A program made the translations under genes and the position numbers. Below, one piece after another: positions 8,884 to 17,652 of a stretch of DNA of 32,996 nucleotides. The notes under the pieces were generated by a model. The model was not told the DNA's origin. It worked only from the letters and a program-made list of their open reading frames with translations, and searched no databases. The DNA comes from Bacteroidota bacterium (lineage in GTDB: Bacteria; Bacteroidota; Bacteroidia; 2-12-FULL-35-15), in assembly GCA_023251835.1 (NCBI GenBank), contig JAHEXZ010000052.1, positions 5,479-38,474 of the forward strand. The letters run 5' to 3'. Numbering within the stretch: position 1 is the first letter of the stretch; each line of letters begins with the position of its first letter.

Positions 8884-9792
8884 TTATTTTGTTAGCTGTT
8901 TAAATACATCCTCTAAGCGTTGTTCTTCTTTATGAAGCGTGAGTACAGCCATTCCGTTTTTTACAGCGTATTCAAAAATAAGTGGTCTTATATCTTTGTT
9001 TGTGTTGGATTCAATACGCCAGGTATTACCATTTACATTTTTAGCGTCATCCACTCCTTCTATATTTTTTAATAAGTTCGGTGATGTTTCTTTATCAAAT
9101 TCAACAGTGATGAACTGTTTGTTTGAGAGTTGTGTATTTTGCAATACGGTGGTAGTATCATTGGCTACGATTTGTCCTTTATTTATAATAATTACACGGT
9201 CACAAACAGCTTCAACTTCCTGCATAATATGAGTTGAAAGAAGAATTGTTTTTTGTTTGCCTGTTTCAATAATCAGATTGCGGATTTCAGCTAACTGATT
9301 AGGGTCTAAACCGGTTGTTGGCTCATCTAATATCAGCACTTTGGGATCATGTATTAAAGCCTGTGCAAGCCCAACCCGCTGACGATAACCTTTTGAGAGT
9401 GCTCCGATTTTTTTTTTCTGTTCTACCTGTAAGCCTGTTATTTCAATCATCTCAGCAATACGCTGTTTTACATTTTTTATATGGTGCAGCCCGGCAATAA
9501 ATTCTAAGTATTCTTTAATATACATATCTGTATATAGCGGGTTATGCTCGGGAAGATAACCAATATTTTTTCTAACCTGCAGGCTATCTTCGGTAACGTC
9601 AAAATCGCATACAGAGGCATTTCCGGATGTTTGCGGAATAAAGCAGGTAAGTATTTTCATCATAGTGGATTTTCCGGCACCATTGGGGCCAAGGAAGCCA
9701 ACTATTTCACCGGCATCTACTTCAAACGATACATTGTCTAATGCATGTTGGTTGCCATATACTTTTGTTATGTTGCTTACTTTAATCGACAT
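8884..9792 (-). CDS. gldA: gliding-type ABC transporter ATP-binding protein GldA
   Basis: This 302-residue cytoplasmic ATPase has all ABC motifs in order: Walker A GPNGAGKST at 35-43, Q-loop region near 80, signature LSKGYRQRVGLAQAL at 132-146, Walker B VLILDEP at 152-158, and the H-loop histidine at 188 (LLSTHIMQE). The C-terminal about 80 residues form the extra domain found in GldA/CcmA-like exporters. The sequence, especially IGYLPEHNPLYTDMYIKEYL, matches GldA, which with GldF and GldG forms an ABC transporter linked to gliding in Flavobacterium. The permease genes are not adjacent here, and GldA-like ATPases occur in non-gliding species, so motility is not proven. Confidence 0.85.
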   Translation of the reverse strand: MSIKVSNITKVYGNQHALDNVSFEVDAGEIVGFLGPNGAGKSTMMKILTCFIPQTSGNASVCDFDVTEDSLQVRKNIGYLPEHNPLYTDMYIKEYLEFIAGLHHIKNVKQRIAEMIEITGLQVEQKKKIGALSKGYRQRVGLAQALIHDPKVLILDEPTTGLDPNQLAEIRNLIIETGKQKTILLSTHIMQEVEAVCDRVIIINKGQIVANDTTTVLQNTQLSNKQFITVEFDKETSPNLLKNIEGVDDAKNVNGNTWRIESNTNKDIRPLIFEYAVKNGMAVLTLHKEEQRLEDVFKQLTK

Positions 9793-9796
9793 CTGC

Positions 9797-9935
9797 TACT
9801 ACGAATTACAAATATGGGCGAATAACGAATTGGTGCCTGATGTACTGCGAATATACAAATTGAAAAGTAATTTTTAGTTATTTGTATCGTTAAACATTCG
9901 TAATTCGTAAATTCGTATTCATTCGTTATTCGTAA
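9797..9935. repeat. degenerate ATTCGTAA repeats between gldA and rsgA
   Basis: The spacer between these divergent genes carries several copies of ATTCGTAA/ATTCGTTATTCG at 9894-9935 and inverted versions (ACGAATTAC, GCGAATAACGAATT) at 9799-9831. The two arms can pair partially. A related CTACGAATAACGAAT occurs at 32761-32775 upstream of pdhB, so this appears to be a dispersed repeat. It occupies the space where both promoters must lie. Confidence 0.5.
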
Positions 9936-9936
9936 C

Positions 9937-10854
9937 ATGAAGGGTATTGTAATAAAATCAACCGGAAGCCGGTATATAGTAAGGGGTGAAGCAGGCTCGC
10001 TTGTAGAGTGCGATATTAAAGGCAAATTTCGTATACAAGGTATTAAAGCTACCAATCCTGTTGCTGTAGGTGATGAGGTAGAATATGAAATGGATAACAA
10101 TGGGCGGGGTATTATTTTTAAAATAGAGGAGCGCAAAAATTACATTATCCGTAAATCTATTAACCTATCTAAGCAGGTACATATCCTGGCTTCTAATGTT
10201 GACCAGGCATTATTGGTTGTAACACTTGCATTTCCCCGTACTTCTGCCGGATTTATTGACCGCTTTCTAATAACTGCCGAAGCATATCATATTCCTGTGA
10301 TAATTATTTTTAATAAAATAGATTTATTTGAAGACGATGAAAATTTGATGAATGAGTTAAATACATTTATAGCCATTTATGAACGAATTGGATATCCCTG
10401 TTATAAAGTTTCGGCAACTCAGTCCGATTCTATAGAGCTGCTGCGACAGCTTACAAAGAATAAAACTACGCTGATAGCAGGCCATTCAGGAGTTGGGAAA
10501 TCCACTCTGGTGAATGCGATGGATGAAAACTTAAATATAAAAGTAGGAGAAATTTCAGAAGCACATTTAAAGGGTAAGCATACTACCACTTTTGCAGAGA
10601 TGCATTCATTGGAATATGGAGGATTTATTATTGATACACCGGGTATAAAAGAGCTGGGTATTGTTGATATGAAAAAAGAAGAAATTTCAGATTATTTTCC
10701 TGAAATGAGAGCTTTAAAGGGACACTGTAAGTTCAATAATTGCCTCCATCTGAATGAACCCAGATGTGCTGTTATTGAGGCTGTTGAACAGGGGAAAATA
10801 GCGACTTCCAGGTATAATAGTTATTTGAGCATTATGACAGGAGGGGAGATCTAA
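9937..10854 (+). CDS. rsgA: ribosome small-subunit GTPase RsgA
   Basis: This 305-residue protein is a circularly permuted GTPase that assists late 30S ribosome maturation. An N-terminal OB fold spans about 1-70. The G motifs come in permuted order: NKID at 126-129 (G4), SA at 159-160 (G5), GHSGVGKST at 182-190 (G1) and DTPG at 233-236 (G3). The C-terminal zinc knuckle has Cys264, Cys269, His271 and Cys277. The length is typical. It is divergent from gldA and is followed three bases later by dtd, so the two are cotranscribed. Confidence 0.97.
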   Translation: MKGIVIKSTGSRYIVRGEAGSLVECDIKGKFRIQGIKATNPVAVGDEVEYEMDNNGRGIIFKIEERKNYIIRKSINLSKQVHILASNVDQALLVVTLAFPRTSAGFIDRFLITAEAYHIPVIIIFNKIDLFEDDENLMNELNTFIAIYERIGYPCYKVSATQSDSIELLRQLTKNKTTLIAGHSGVGKSTLVNAMDENLNIKVGEISEAHLKGKHTTTFAEMHSLEYGGFIIDTPGIKELGIVDMKKEEISDYFPEMRALKGHCKFNNCLHLNEPRCAVIEAVEQGKIATSRYNSYLSIMTGGEI

Positions 10855-10857
10855 TTC

Positions 10858-11310
10858 ATGAAAGCAGTTATACAGCGCGTTACACAAGCATCGGTTACTA
10901 TCAATGGAGCGTTGAAAAACTCTATTGATAGCGGATTGCTTGTTTTACTGGGTATTGAGGAGGTCGATTTACAGGAAGATATTAATTGGTTAAGCTCTAA
11001 GATTATCAATTTACGCATCTTCAACGACCAAAATGGAGTAATGAATCTGTCTCTTAAAGATATAAATGGTGATTTGCTCCTCATCTCACAATTTACATTG
11101 TATGCTTCAACTAAAAAGGGAAATCGCCCATCTTATATTAAAGCTGCAAAGCCTGATGTTGCCATCCCTCTGTACAAAAAAATGATTGCTCAATTGCAAC
11201 AGGATTTACAAAAAGCAATTTATACCGGTGAATTTGGTGCTGATATGAAGGTTAGTCTGTTGAATGATGGGCCTGTAACAATAATTATTGATACAAAGAA
11301 TAAGGAATAA
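10858..11310 (+). CDS. dtd: D-aminoacyl-tRNA deacylase
   Basis: This 150-residue enzyme hydrolyses D-amino acids wrongly attached to tRNA. The catalytic and chirality-checking motifs are both present: SQFTLYA (about 77-83) with the threonine active site, and NDGPVTIIID near residues 136-145, which contains the cross-subunit GPVT motif. The start MKAVIQRVTQASVTI is the usual N-terminus of the family, and the length is normal for the homodimeric bacterial enzyme. It lies three bases after rsgA, so the two translation quality-control genes form an operon. Confidence 0.97.
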   Translation: MKAVIQRVTQASVTINGALKNSIDSGLLVLLGIEEVDLQEDINWLSSKIINLRIFNDQNGVMNLSLKDINGDLLLISQFTLYASTKKGNRPSYIKAAKPDVAIPLYKKMIAQLQQDLQKAIYTGEFGADMKVSLLNDGPVTIIIDTKNKE

Positions 11311-11336
11311 AAAATTATAAATGTTTGGCATCCCTA

Positions 11337-13724
11337 CTAAAACTCTATCCTGTAGCCACCATAAGGGAAACGCCCAAACTGGTATTCGGTTTGAACGGTT
11401 TTTGTGTCGGAATTATAGTTTTGTCTTAAAATATTTTTTGTGTCGAGTATATTTTCTATACTGATAAACAAACTTTGTGACGTTTTTTTCCTGTTTGTTT
11501 TATATGCAACTTTAACATCAAAACGGGAATAATCTTTCATCCGTTTTGAAAAAGCTTCACTGTCAATATATACAGCCGTTTCAGCTGCTTGTGATTTTTC
11601 TAAATCAATAGGAGTATACCTGTTGCCACCGGCCTGTGTATATTTAAGGTCAAGGGAAACAGAGCGGTTTTTGTTTTTATCCAGCTCTAATTCATAACCT
11701 CCCAGCATATTAAAAACATAACCTCCATCATAACTTGTATGGTATTGTATACCACTGCTGCCTTTATATGTAGATTTATACATAGATGTTGTTGCTAAAA
11801 AATAAAAATGCTTACTGAAAAATTTTTCAATGGTTAGTTCTATACCTCTGTTTTCTCCATACCCTTTATTTTCTAAGCTGTCAACTAATGGAATTCCTTC
11901 AAGTGCATTGCCAACGTTAATCATGGAAAAGGAAGAATTATAATTTTTCTGTACCGGTACATTATAAAGATATTGGTAATAGGTTTCGAATTTAAACCTG
12001 TAATTTTTAGCAAAGTTATAGTCGTAACTTAAAATGAGATGCTGGCTTTTGGTTAAATCTAAATTGCGGTTGCTCTTATAATATTGGTCGGTAGCCGGAA
12101 TATAGCTGTCATAGAAATAATAAATAACAGGCTGCATCTGGCTGTGCATACCATAACCCACGTTTATATTTTGTTTGGCCGATAGCTGATAACGTATTCC
12201 TAAACGAGGCTCCAAAGCCCAGCTATTGTTGAGCAAAAAGTTTTGGTAGTGAATGCCACTGTTAAAGGTAATTTTATCAGTAGGACGAAACTGCCAGTGG
12301 GCAAATCCCTGTAATAAGCTGGCTGTGGAACTTTTAACGTCTAAGCTATGAATAAATTTTCCATAAACATCAGAATAATCAGATGACAGCGCATCAAAAT
12401 AAATGGTTTGCCAGATTATACCTGTTTTAATTAAATGACGTGCATTGATTTTGGCTACAACAGTATAATTACCTATAAAATTCGCTTCTGTTGAATTGTT
12501 TTTAGAAACCTGAAATTTGGAGTTGTCTAAGGGGGAGAGAGTATCAATTGTTGCTATAAATTTACTTGATGATACCGATAAAGATAATTTACCAGATGTT
12601 TTGGGATTAAAAAAATGGGTGTTGGATACTCCTGTTGCACCCATATTGGTTTTATAAACTAAGTCTTCGCCTTTTGAAGTAAGTGCCCAATCTTCCTTTT
12701 TTTGCTGGCTGTCTAACAATGCTATAGAGCTGCTCCCGCCAACTCCCCAAACAGCAAAAATACCGGCTTTGGCAGTTGGAATGTTTATTTTATAGGATAC
12801 ATCCTGGTATTGAGGGCTGGCAGAAACACCAAAGTTGATTCCCAACCTGTTGAATATTTCTAACGTTGAATACCGGTAATTTACTAAGTAAGAGCTTCCC
12901 TGCTTTTTAGATATAGGGCCTTCTGCACCTAATTCAAAGCCGTTGATACCCACCTGGCCGGTGAATTCTGTCTGTTCGTTGTTTCCATTTCGTAATCTTA
13001 GGTCAAATACGGCTGCAGTTTTATTACCATATTCAGCCGGAAAGGCACCCGTTAAAAAATCACTGTTGCCAAGCAGGTTATTGTTAAGCATACTCATGGG
13101 GCCACCTGTAGCACCTTGTGCTGAAAAATGGTTGGGATTGGGAATATCAATTCCTTCCAGTCTCCATAGCACTCCTAATGGAGAGTTCCCACGTACAATA
13201 ATGTCATTACGGGCATCATTACCGGATGAAACACCAGCATAGTTGGAAACCATCCTGCTTGGATCGCCTCTGCTGCCTGCATAACGACCCGTTTCTTCAG
13301 CCTGGAAATTTCGTGCACTAACAGTTACCAAATCATTATTGGCTTTTGTTTTATCCGCTTCCACTATTATTTCAATTGTTTCAGATGAATACACTTTTTC
13401 GCGTAATTCAACGGTTAATACTACTTCTTTGGCCGAAGTAATAATAATATTGCTCAATACGGCATCCTCATAACCAATAGAGCTCACTTTAATGGCCCGT
13501 CTTCCAACCGGCACTTTTTCTAATCTGAATTTGCCGTCTACATCAGTTGTGGAACCAATTAATGTGTCACTGTTTAAAAGAATAATATTTGCACCAAACA
13601 AAGGCGATTTGGAATCAATATCAATTACCTTACCACGCAGGGTTTGAGAGTAGGTTTGCGCATCTGTATTTTTAGAGATGGAAAAGACAAGAAGCAATAA
13701 TAATATATGGGGCCATTTATTCAT
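11337..13724 (-). CDS. TonB-dependent outer-membrane receptor with carboxypeptidase-regulatory-like domain
   Basis: This 795-residue protein starts with a signal peptide (ending NTDAQ). A CarboxypepD_reg-like beta-sandwich follows at about 29-115, with the usual LRGKVIDIDSKSPLFGANI and TDVDGKFRLEKVPVG patterns. The plug domain contains NDIIVRGNSP and RLEGIDIPNPNHF. The rest is a 22-strand-type barrel ending in phenylalanine (YRIEF), as outer-membrane barrels do. Such receptors import substrates using TonB energy. There is no SusD partner adjacent and no visible substrate clue. The gene is monocistronic, with a likely -7 element immediately upstream. Confidence 0.93.
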   Translation of the reverse strand: MNKWPHILLLLLVFSISKNTDAQTYSQTLRGKVIDIDSKSPLFGANIILLNSDTLIGSTTDVDGKFRLEKVPVGRRAIKVSSIGYEDAVLSNIIITSAKEVVLTVELREKVYSSETIEIIVEADKTKANNDLVTVSARNFQAEETGRYAGSRGDPSRMVSNYAGVSSGNDARNDIIVRGNSPLGVLWRLEGIDIPNPNHFSAQGATGGPMSMLNNNLLGNSDFLTGAFPAEYGNKTAAVFDLRLRNGNNEQTEFTGQVGINGFELGAEGPISKKQGSSYLVNYRYSTLEIFNRLGINFGVSASPQYQDVSYKINIPTAKAGIFAVWGVGGSSSIALLDSQQKKEDWALTSKGEDLVYKTNMGATGVSNTHFFNPKTSGKLSLSVSSSKFIATIDTLSPLDNSKFQVSKNNSTEANFIGNYTVVAKINARHLIKTGIIWQTIYFDALSSDYSDVYGKFIHSLDVKSSTASLLQGFAHWQFRPTDKITFNSGIHYQNFLLNNSWALEPRLGIRYQLSAKQNINVGYGMHSQMQPVIYYFYDSYIPATDQYYKSNRNLDLTKSQHLILSYDYNFAKNYRFKFETYYQYLYNVPVQKNYNSSFSMINVGNALEGIPLVDSLENKGYGENRGIELTIEKFFSKHFYFLATTSMYKSTYKGSSGIQYHTSYDGGYVFNMLGGYELELDKNKNRSVSLDLKYTQAGGNRYTPIDLEKSQAAETAVYIDSEAFSKRMKDYSRFDVKVAYKTNRKKTSQSLFISIENILDTKNILRQNYNSDTKTVQTEYQFGRFPYGGYRIEF

Positions 13725-13744
13725 TGGATAAACTTTTGGTGTTG

Positions 13745-13752
13745 CAAAAATA
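13745..13752 (-). promoter_or_regulatory. likely -7 promoter element of the TonB receptor gene
   Basis: The minus strand reads TATTTTTG, matching TAnnTTTG, 20 bases upstream of the start codon at 13724. No clear -33 TTG is present at the expected spacing, so this is a moderate call. Confidence 0.4.
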
Positions 13753-13783
13753 GTATTTTACGTTATAATAATTAATTTAAGTT

Positions 13784-14497
13784 GCGACCTATATAAACAG
13801 GAAGTTGTTCATAAAAAGATAAAAAAGAGTAAAGTCTACTTCTCTTAAATGTTGATAATGGTGTTGCACCAACACTAGCAACAAGATGATAGACAATGCT
13901 ATTGCAGTATACTGCTTTTTGGACGATTATTTGAAAACAATTGCACACGAAGAAGATAAACAATGTAAAATGCGAAACTCTGAGATACTTCTGACAGGGA
14001 TTATATTGAGTTTGTATTTTAAAGGTCATCATAAAAATGCGATGACCTACGTTAAGGAAAGTAGACTTTGCAGCCATGTTTTGGAGAAAAGTAGATTTAA
14101 TAGAGGGCTTCATTCTATTGAAGAATTGATGGATGGCATTTTTCAATCTTTGGGTAGTATTCTTAAAAGTTTTAATACTCAAATGGAATATGTGATGGAT
14201 AGTTTTCCAGTAAAAGTGTGTCACAATATTCGCATATCGAATAATCGTATTCTTCCTTTGGATGAAGAGTATCGGGGCAAATGTGTTTCTAAAAGAGAGT
14301 ATTTTTATGAATTCAAGGTTCAGGTTATAGCCACAGTAGGTGTGGTTGCATCAGGTATATCTGAGCTTTTAGTTTTTCCCACAACTTCTATATTTTCCAT
14401 ATTGTTTTGTTAATAATGTCATTGATTATCATTTTTATGCCAAGTATCCATAGCATACCTTTAATGGTAAAGAAATCTTCCTGTAAACATAAATGGC
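13784..14497 (+). mobile_element. internally deleted IS982-family insertion sequence relic
   Basis: The region holds the N-terminal part of an IS982-type transposase. It is bounded by imperfect inverted ends: 13784-13804 and 14477-14497 agree at about 15 of 21 positions, including an identical inner ACAGGAAG. The distance is about 714 bp, shorter than the roughly 1 kb of complete elements, because the transposase lacks its C-terminal third. The element sits between the TonB receptor promoter and a DUF4142 gene. The outer limits are approximate and I found no convincing target duplication. Confidence 0.6.
13886..14413 (+). pseudogene. truncated IS982-family transposase
   Basis: The open frame encodes 175 residues, whereas IS982 transposases have about 290. 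The first 160 or so residues match the family pattern: an N-terminal helical part, then MDSFPVKVCHNIRIS near residue 105 with the first DDE aspartate, then YFYEFKVQVIATVGVVASGISELLVFP. After VFP the protein departs into a short unrelated tail (TTSIFSILFC) and stops. The later catalytic Asp and Glu are missing, so it cannot be active. Confidence 0.75.
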
Positions 14498-14542
14498 ATT
14501 CTTTTTTTTAATTAATAACTATTACAGAAAACTGATGAACAA

Positions 14543-15127
14543 ATGCACTATAAAAAAAGAAAAACAAGTATATACATAATAGCAAACATAATTATAGCAA
14601 TTGGTATACAGGCTTGTGACTTCCCGCAGAAAAAAGATTCCAAGAAGGTTGCCAATATGCATAACAACGCCAAATTTCATAATATAAACAGAGAGCAGGA
14701 AGCACATTTTCTTGTAGAAACATCAGAAGCTATGTTAAACCAGATATACCTGGCACAACTGGCAAAAAAAAACAGTATACAGGCAGAAATTCAGCAAACA
14801 GGAGAGACTATAGAAAAAGAATATACAAAATCATTAGATACGCTGAAAGAAATAACCACCCGGAGAATAATCACACTACCAACAGATATCAGTTTTAATA
14901 ATAAAAAGGTTTATAACAAATTGAATGAAGCAATAGCCGAAGATTTTGATAAAGCGTATTTTAAAATTGCGTTAAAAAGCCATGAAAGCATGATTCATCT
15001 AAGCGAAAAAAGCATTTCGCAATTGACGGATACAACAGTTAAAAATTGGGCGAGAAATAATTTAGAACTATTACAAAAAAATTTGAATCTGTTAACAAGC
15101 AAGCAAAAAACACTTGCGGTTAATTGA
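14543..15127 (+). CDS. DUF4142-family lipoprotein (ferritin-like fold), first copy
   Basis: This 194-residue protein begins with a basic start and a hydrophobic run ending IGIQAC, a lipobox, so it is probably lipid-anchored in the envelope. The mature part follows the DUF4142 pattern of a helical bundle: REQEAHFLVETSEAMLNQIYLAQLA, then the segment ending ITLP, then EDFDKAYFKIALKSHESMI and NNLELLQKNL near the end. The family is predicted ferritin-like, but no dimetal function is established. Its last eight bases overlap the end of the convergent rpoN gene. A second family member is encoded at 21020-21517. Confidence 0.8.
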   Translation: MHYKKRKTSIYIIANIIIAIGIQACDFPQKKDSKKVANMHNNAKFHNINREQEAHFLVETSEAMLNQIYLAQLAKKNSIQAEIQQTGETIEKEYTKSLDTLKEITTRRIITLPTDISFNNKKVYNKLNEAIAEDFDKAYFKIALKSHESMIHLSEKSISQLTDTTVKNWARNNLELLQKNLNLLTSKQKTLAVN

Positions 15128-16574
15128 GATTTAAAACCATTTTTTCATTTTTCCTCATCGTACTGTTAGGAACACCGGCAAGTTCACGGTATTTTACAAC
15201 AGTTCTTCTGGCAATTGTAATTTCCTTTTCTTTTAACAATTGCATTATATCTGTATCAGACAAAGGTTTTGACTTATCTTCTTTTTTAACGATTTGCTGT
15301 ATTAGCTCCTGAACCTGTATGGATGTGGAAGGCGATGAAGATATGTTTTCAGAAGGAATAGCACGCATAAAAAGATTTTTAAGGCTAAAAATTCCAAATG
15401 GTGTTTGTACATGTTTGTTACTTGTTATTCTTGATATTGTACTAATATCAAACCCTGTTGCATTAGCAATATCCTGCAGTATCATAGGCCGAAGCTCTTT
15501 TAGGTCACCCGTCTTAAAAAAAACAGGCTGCATCTCTACAATCACTCTCATTACACTCAACATGGTAGTTTCGCGTTCTTTTAAAGCATTAACAAGTGAT
15601 TTTGCATCCGAAATTAAATTTTTAAAATAATCATCTACCTGCTTTTTTTCCACATTATTAGAAATTTTCAGGTTCTCTACATTATATTCTGTATTTACTA
15701 AAACTTTAGTAAATTCAGAAGAAGTAAGTGAAACGTAAATCTCCTTGTCCTCAATTGTAATTTCAAAGTCAGGAATAATTTGTTCTTTTAGCAATTCATA
15801 TTTGTTTGCTTCCGTAACCGGTTTGGGATTAAGTTTACTTATGTACTGAATACATTTTTCCAACTCTTCATTTGTGACATTCAAAGATGCCTTTATTTTT
15901 AAAAACTGGCGCTGCACAAATGATTGATAATAGTTTTCCAGCAATTCTATAGCGTAGTTGTGTAACTTATTATTAACTATTTTTCTTTTTAATTGCAATA
16001 AAAGACACTCCTGAAGATTTCTGGCACCAATTCCTGCGGGTTCACATTTCTGTAGAACTCCTAATGCCTCCATTATCTTCTCTTCTCCAACAATTCTGGC
16101 ATTAGAAAACTCATAGTCATCAGTAACTTCTGTTAAAGGCCTTCTAAGATAACCATCGTCATCCAACTCATCCACTAAGTAACATATAGTATCCGTAAGT
16201 TCACCAGATAGATTCATCATATGGATCTGATCTTTCAGATTTTCCTGTAAAGAATAATATTGAACTACAGGAATCTCATAATAATCATCAGTATTACTAT
16301 GTGGCTGTTTATAATTTTTTTCAAATGTATCGTCCTCCGAATCCCATATCAATTCGCTATCAAACTCTTCCTCTATTGAAGGGGTTTCTGAATCCTCTGT
16401 TTCTGGCTCTGTGTCGAACTCCAAAACCGGATTTAACTCGATTTCATTAGCAATATATTCCTGTAATGCGTAACCAGATAAATGCATAATGTGCATCAAC
16501 TTCAAATGTTGTTGCGACATATAATAGCCCTGCTTCTGCTGCTGGCTTTGCTGTTGGTTCTGATATTGATTCAT
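15120..16574 (-). CDS. rpoN: RNA polymerase sigma-54 factor
   Basis: This 484-residue protein has the three regions of sigma-54. The N-terminal Gln-rich activator-contact region I is followed by QLKLMHIMHLSGYALQEYI-type helices (about 20-45). An acidic linker region spans about 50-100. The core-binding domain contains CEPAGIGARNLQECLLLQL. The C-terminal DNA-binding region ends with the RpoN box ARRTVVKYR at 455-463, which reads the -24 promoter element. It directs transcription only with AAA+ enhancer-binding activators, none of which is encoded in this window. It is convergent with the DUF4142 gene, and the YtxH/holin-like operon lies upstream on the same strand. Confidence 0.97.
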   Translation of the reverse strand: MNQYQNQQQSQQQKQGYYMSQQHLKLMHIMHLSGYALQEYIANEIELNPVLEFDTEPETEDSETPSIEEEFDSELIWDSEDDTFEKNYKQPHSNTDDYYEIPVVQYYSLQENLKDQIHMMNLSGELTDTICYLVDELDDDGYLRRPLTEVTDDYEFSNARIVGEEKIMEALGVLQKCEPAGIGARNLQECLLLQLKRKIVNNKLHNYAIELLENYYQSFVQRQFLKIKASLNVTNEELEKCIQYISKLNPKPVTEANKYELLKEQIIPDFEITIEDKEIYVSLTSSEFTKVLVNTEYNVENLKISNNVEKKQVDDYFKNLISDAKSLVNALKERETTMLSVMRVIVEMQPVFFKTGDLKELRPMILQDIANATGFDISTISRITSNKHVQTPFGIFSLKNLFMRAIPSENISSSPSTSIQVQELIQQIVKKEDKSKPLSDTDIMQLLKEKEITIARRTVVKYRELAGVPNSTMRKNEKMVLNLN

Positions 16575-16626
16575 AAAAAAATTAAATATTTAAATTTAGA
16601 AAACCGACAATTATCCTATAAAGCTC

Positions 16627-17001
16627 TCATTCTTTTCTGACAGCCAATTTACCGGCCAGATTACCAAACCATTTAATAATTTTAGATTTGTTACTTTCAA
16701 CAAGATTACTTGTAGTCTTTTTGACAATATATGGAACAACCAATTTTGTAATTAATCCGGAATTCCTTAATATCACCTTTTCGGTTATAAAATCCGCTAT
16801 ATATCCCAATGAAATTCCAAGTATACTGCTCCCTTTACCCGATAAAATTTCTTCTGTTTTTTTTGCAATTAATTTAGAAGCTGTTAACTCTAACTTTAGT
16901 TCTTCAATATCACGTTTTATCTCTGCCTCAAGAAAGTCCCCTCTGAACTTTAAATTGGTTTGTTCTGCCCTCAATTCTTCAATTGTATTAATTTTCGGCA
17001 T
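16627..17001 (-). CDS. unknown protein of the YtxH/holin-like operon
   Basis: This 124-residue protein has a charged helical N-terminal half (about 1-45, rich in Glu and Lys, probably coiled coil). A central Gly-rich, weakly hydrophobic segment (ILGISLGYIADFI) and a basic C-terminus follow. I do not recognise a named family. It overlaps the upstream holin-X-like gene by 14 bases, so the two are translationally linked. The whole set (17652 to 16627) looks like one envelope-associated operon. A peripheral membrane role is likely but unproven. Confidence 0.7.
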   Translation of the reverse strand: MPKINTIEELRAEQTNLKFRGDFLEAEIKRDIEELKLELTASKLIAKKTEEILSGKGSSILGISLGYIADFITEKVILRNSGLITKLVVPYIVKKTTSNLVESNKSKIIKWFGNLAGKLAVRKE

Positions 17002-17338
17002 TGATATTTGTTTTTCTTATAATTGCATCAGTTATAGGGTCCTTTATCCATCTGTTACGATTTAAAAACAACAGAATAGTAACTAACGTAAAAAAACCTG
17101 TTACGCAAAAAAAACCTATGAAAGTGCTGTGAAAATAATCGCCAAGCCATAATGCAGTCCCTATGCCAGCAAACAGAAATATGAAAGCCACTAACAATCC
17201 AAAAATAAATACTGCTGCTACTGAAGAAAATATTTCTGAAATTTTTTCTCTAACCGTTAAAGAAGCCAAACTTAAACGAACCTCAAAGTATTCTTTAAGA
17301 TGATTCAGCAATTTTTCAGCTTTATTTTTTAATTCCAT
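16988..17338 (-). CDS. holin-X-like (Phage_holin_3_6 type) membrane protein
   Basis: This 116-residue protein has an amphipathic N-terminal helix (about 1-35) and then two strong membrane spans: AAVFIFGLLVAFIFLFAGIG near 42-61 and IGFFCVTGFFTLVTILLFL near 74-92. A short basic tail follows. This is the layout of the putative Actinobacterial Holin-X family (PF07332), which is widespread in bacterial chromosomes and usually unrelated to prophage. It sits between a YtxH-domain gene and an overlapping gene of unknown function. No phage genes are near, so a lysis role is unlikely. Confidence 0.8.
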   Translation of the reverse strand: MELKNKAEKLLNHLKEYFEVRLSLASLTVREKISEIFSSVAAVFIFGLLVAFIFLFAGIGTALWLGDYFHSTFIGFFCVTGFFTLVTILLFLNRNRWIKDPITDAIIRKTNINAEN

Positions 17339-17364
17339 AGACTGGCTTCTAAAAAAAGCAACAA

Positions 17365-17652
17365 TTAACTATTTACAGAAGATTGCTTCACCTTGTTTTT
17401 AATAGCATCCAACTCACTCCCGGCTCTATTTTTAATGTCCTCGGCCTTGGAGGCAACTTTTTCTTTTAACTCCCTTAACGTTTCTTTTCCTTCACTAATT
17501 TTATCAGTCAACTCATCTATTAAATCATCGGCACTATCTTTTATCTTGTGCCTTAAATCGCTTCCTTTAGTTGGGGCAAATAATATTCCTAATGCCGCTC
17601 CCGCTGCTGCACCGAGCACCAATGCACCTATAACTTTTCCATTATCTGACAT
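17365..17652 (-). CDS. YtxH-domain protein
   Basis: The start at 17652 gives 95 residues beginning MSDNGKVIGALVLG. A longer open frame upstream encodes an unlikely hydrophobic leader and is rejected. The N-terminal Gly/Ala-rich segment (GALVLGAAAGAALGILFAP) is a single membrane span followed by TKGSDLR, the signature of the YtxH family. The remaining 65 residues form a charged amphipathic helix resembling LEA-type or apolipoprotein repeats. Relatives are often induced by general stress. It is the first gene of a three-gene minus-strand operon with the holin-X-like and unknown genes. Confidence 0.88.
   Translation of the reverse strand: MSDNGKVIGALVLGAAAGAALGILFAPTKGSDLRHKIKDSADDLIDELTDKISEGKETLRELKEKVASKAEDIKNRAGSELDAIKNKVKQSSVNS

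Noticed and set aside
13772-14224. 150-codon minus-strand frame overlapping the IS982 relic
   Set aside because: It is antisense to the transposase remnant, whose family motifs are clear on the plus strand.
14749-14772. Sigma-54 promoter resembling TGGCAC near rpoN
   Set aside because: It lies inside the DUF4142 coding region, and the -12 GC is at the wrong spacing.
16988-17338. Prophage lysis gene (holin)
   Set aside because: The Holin-X-like family is common in chromosomes without phage. No capsid, integrase or endolysin gene is in the window.
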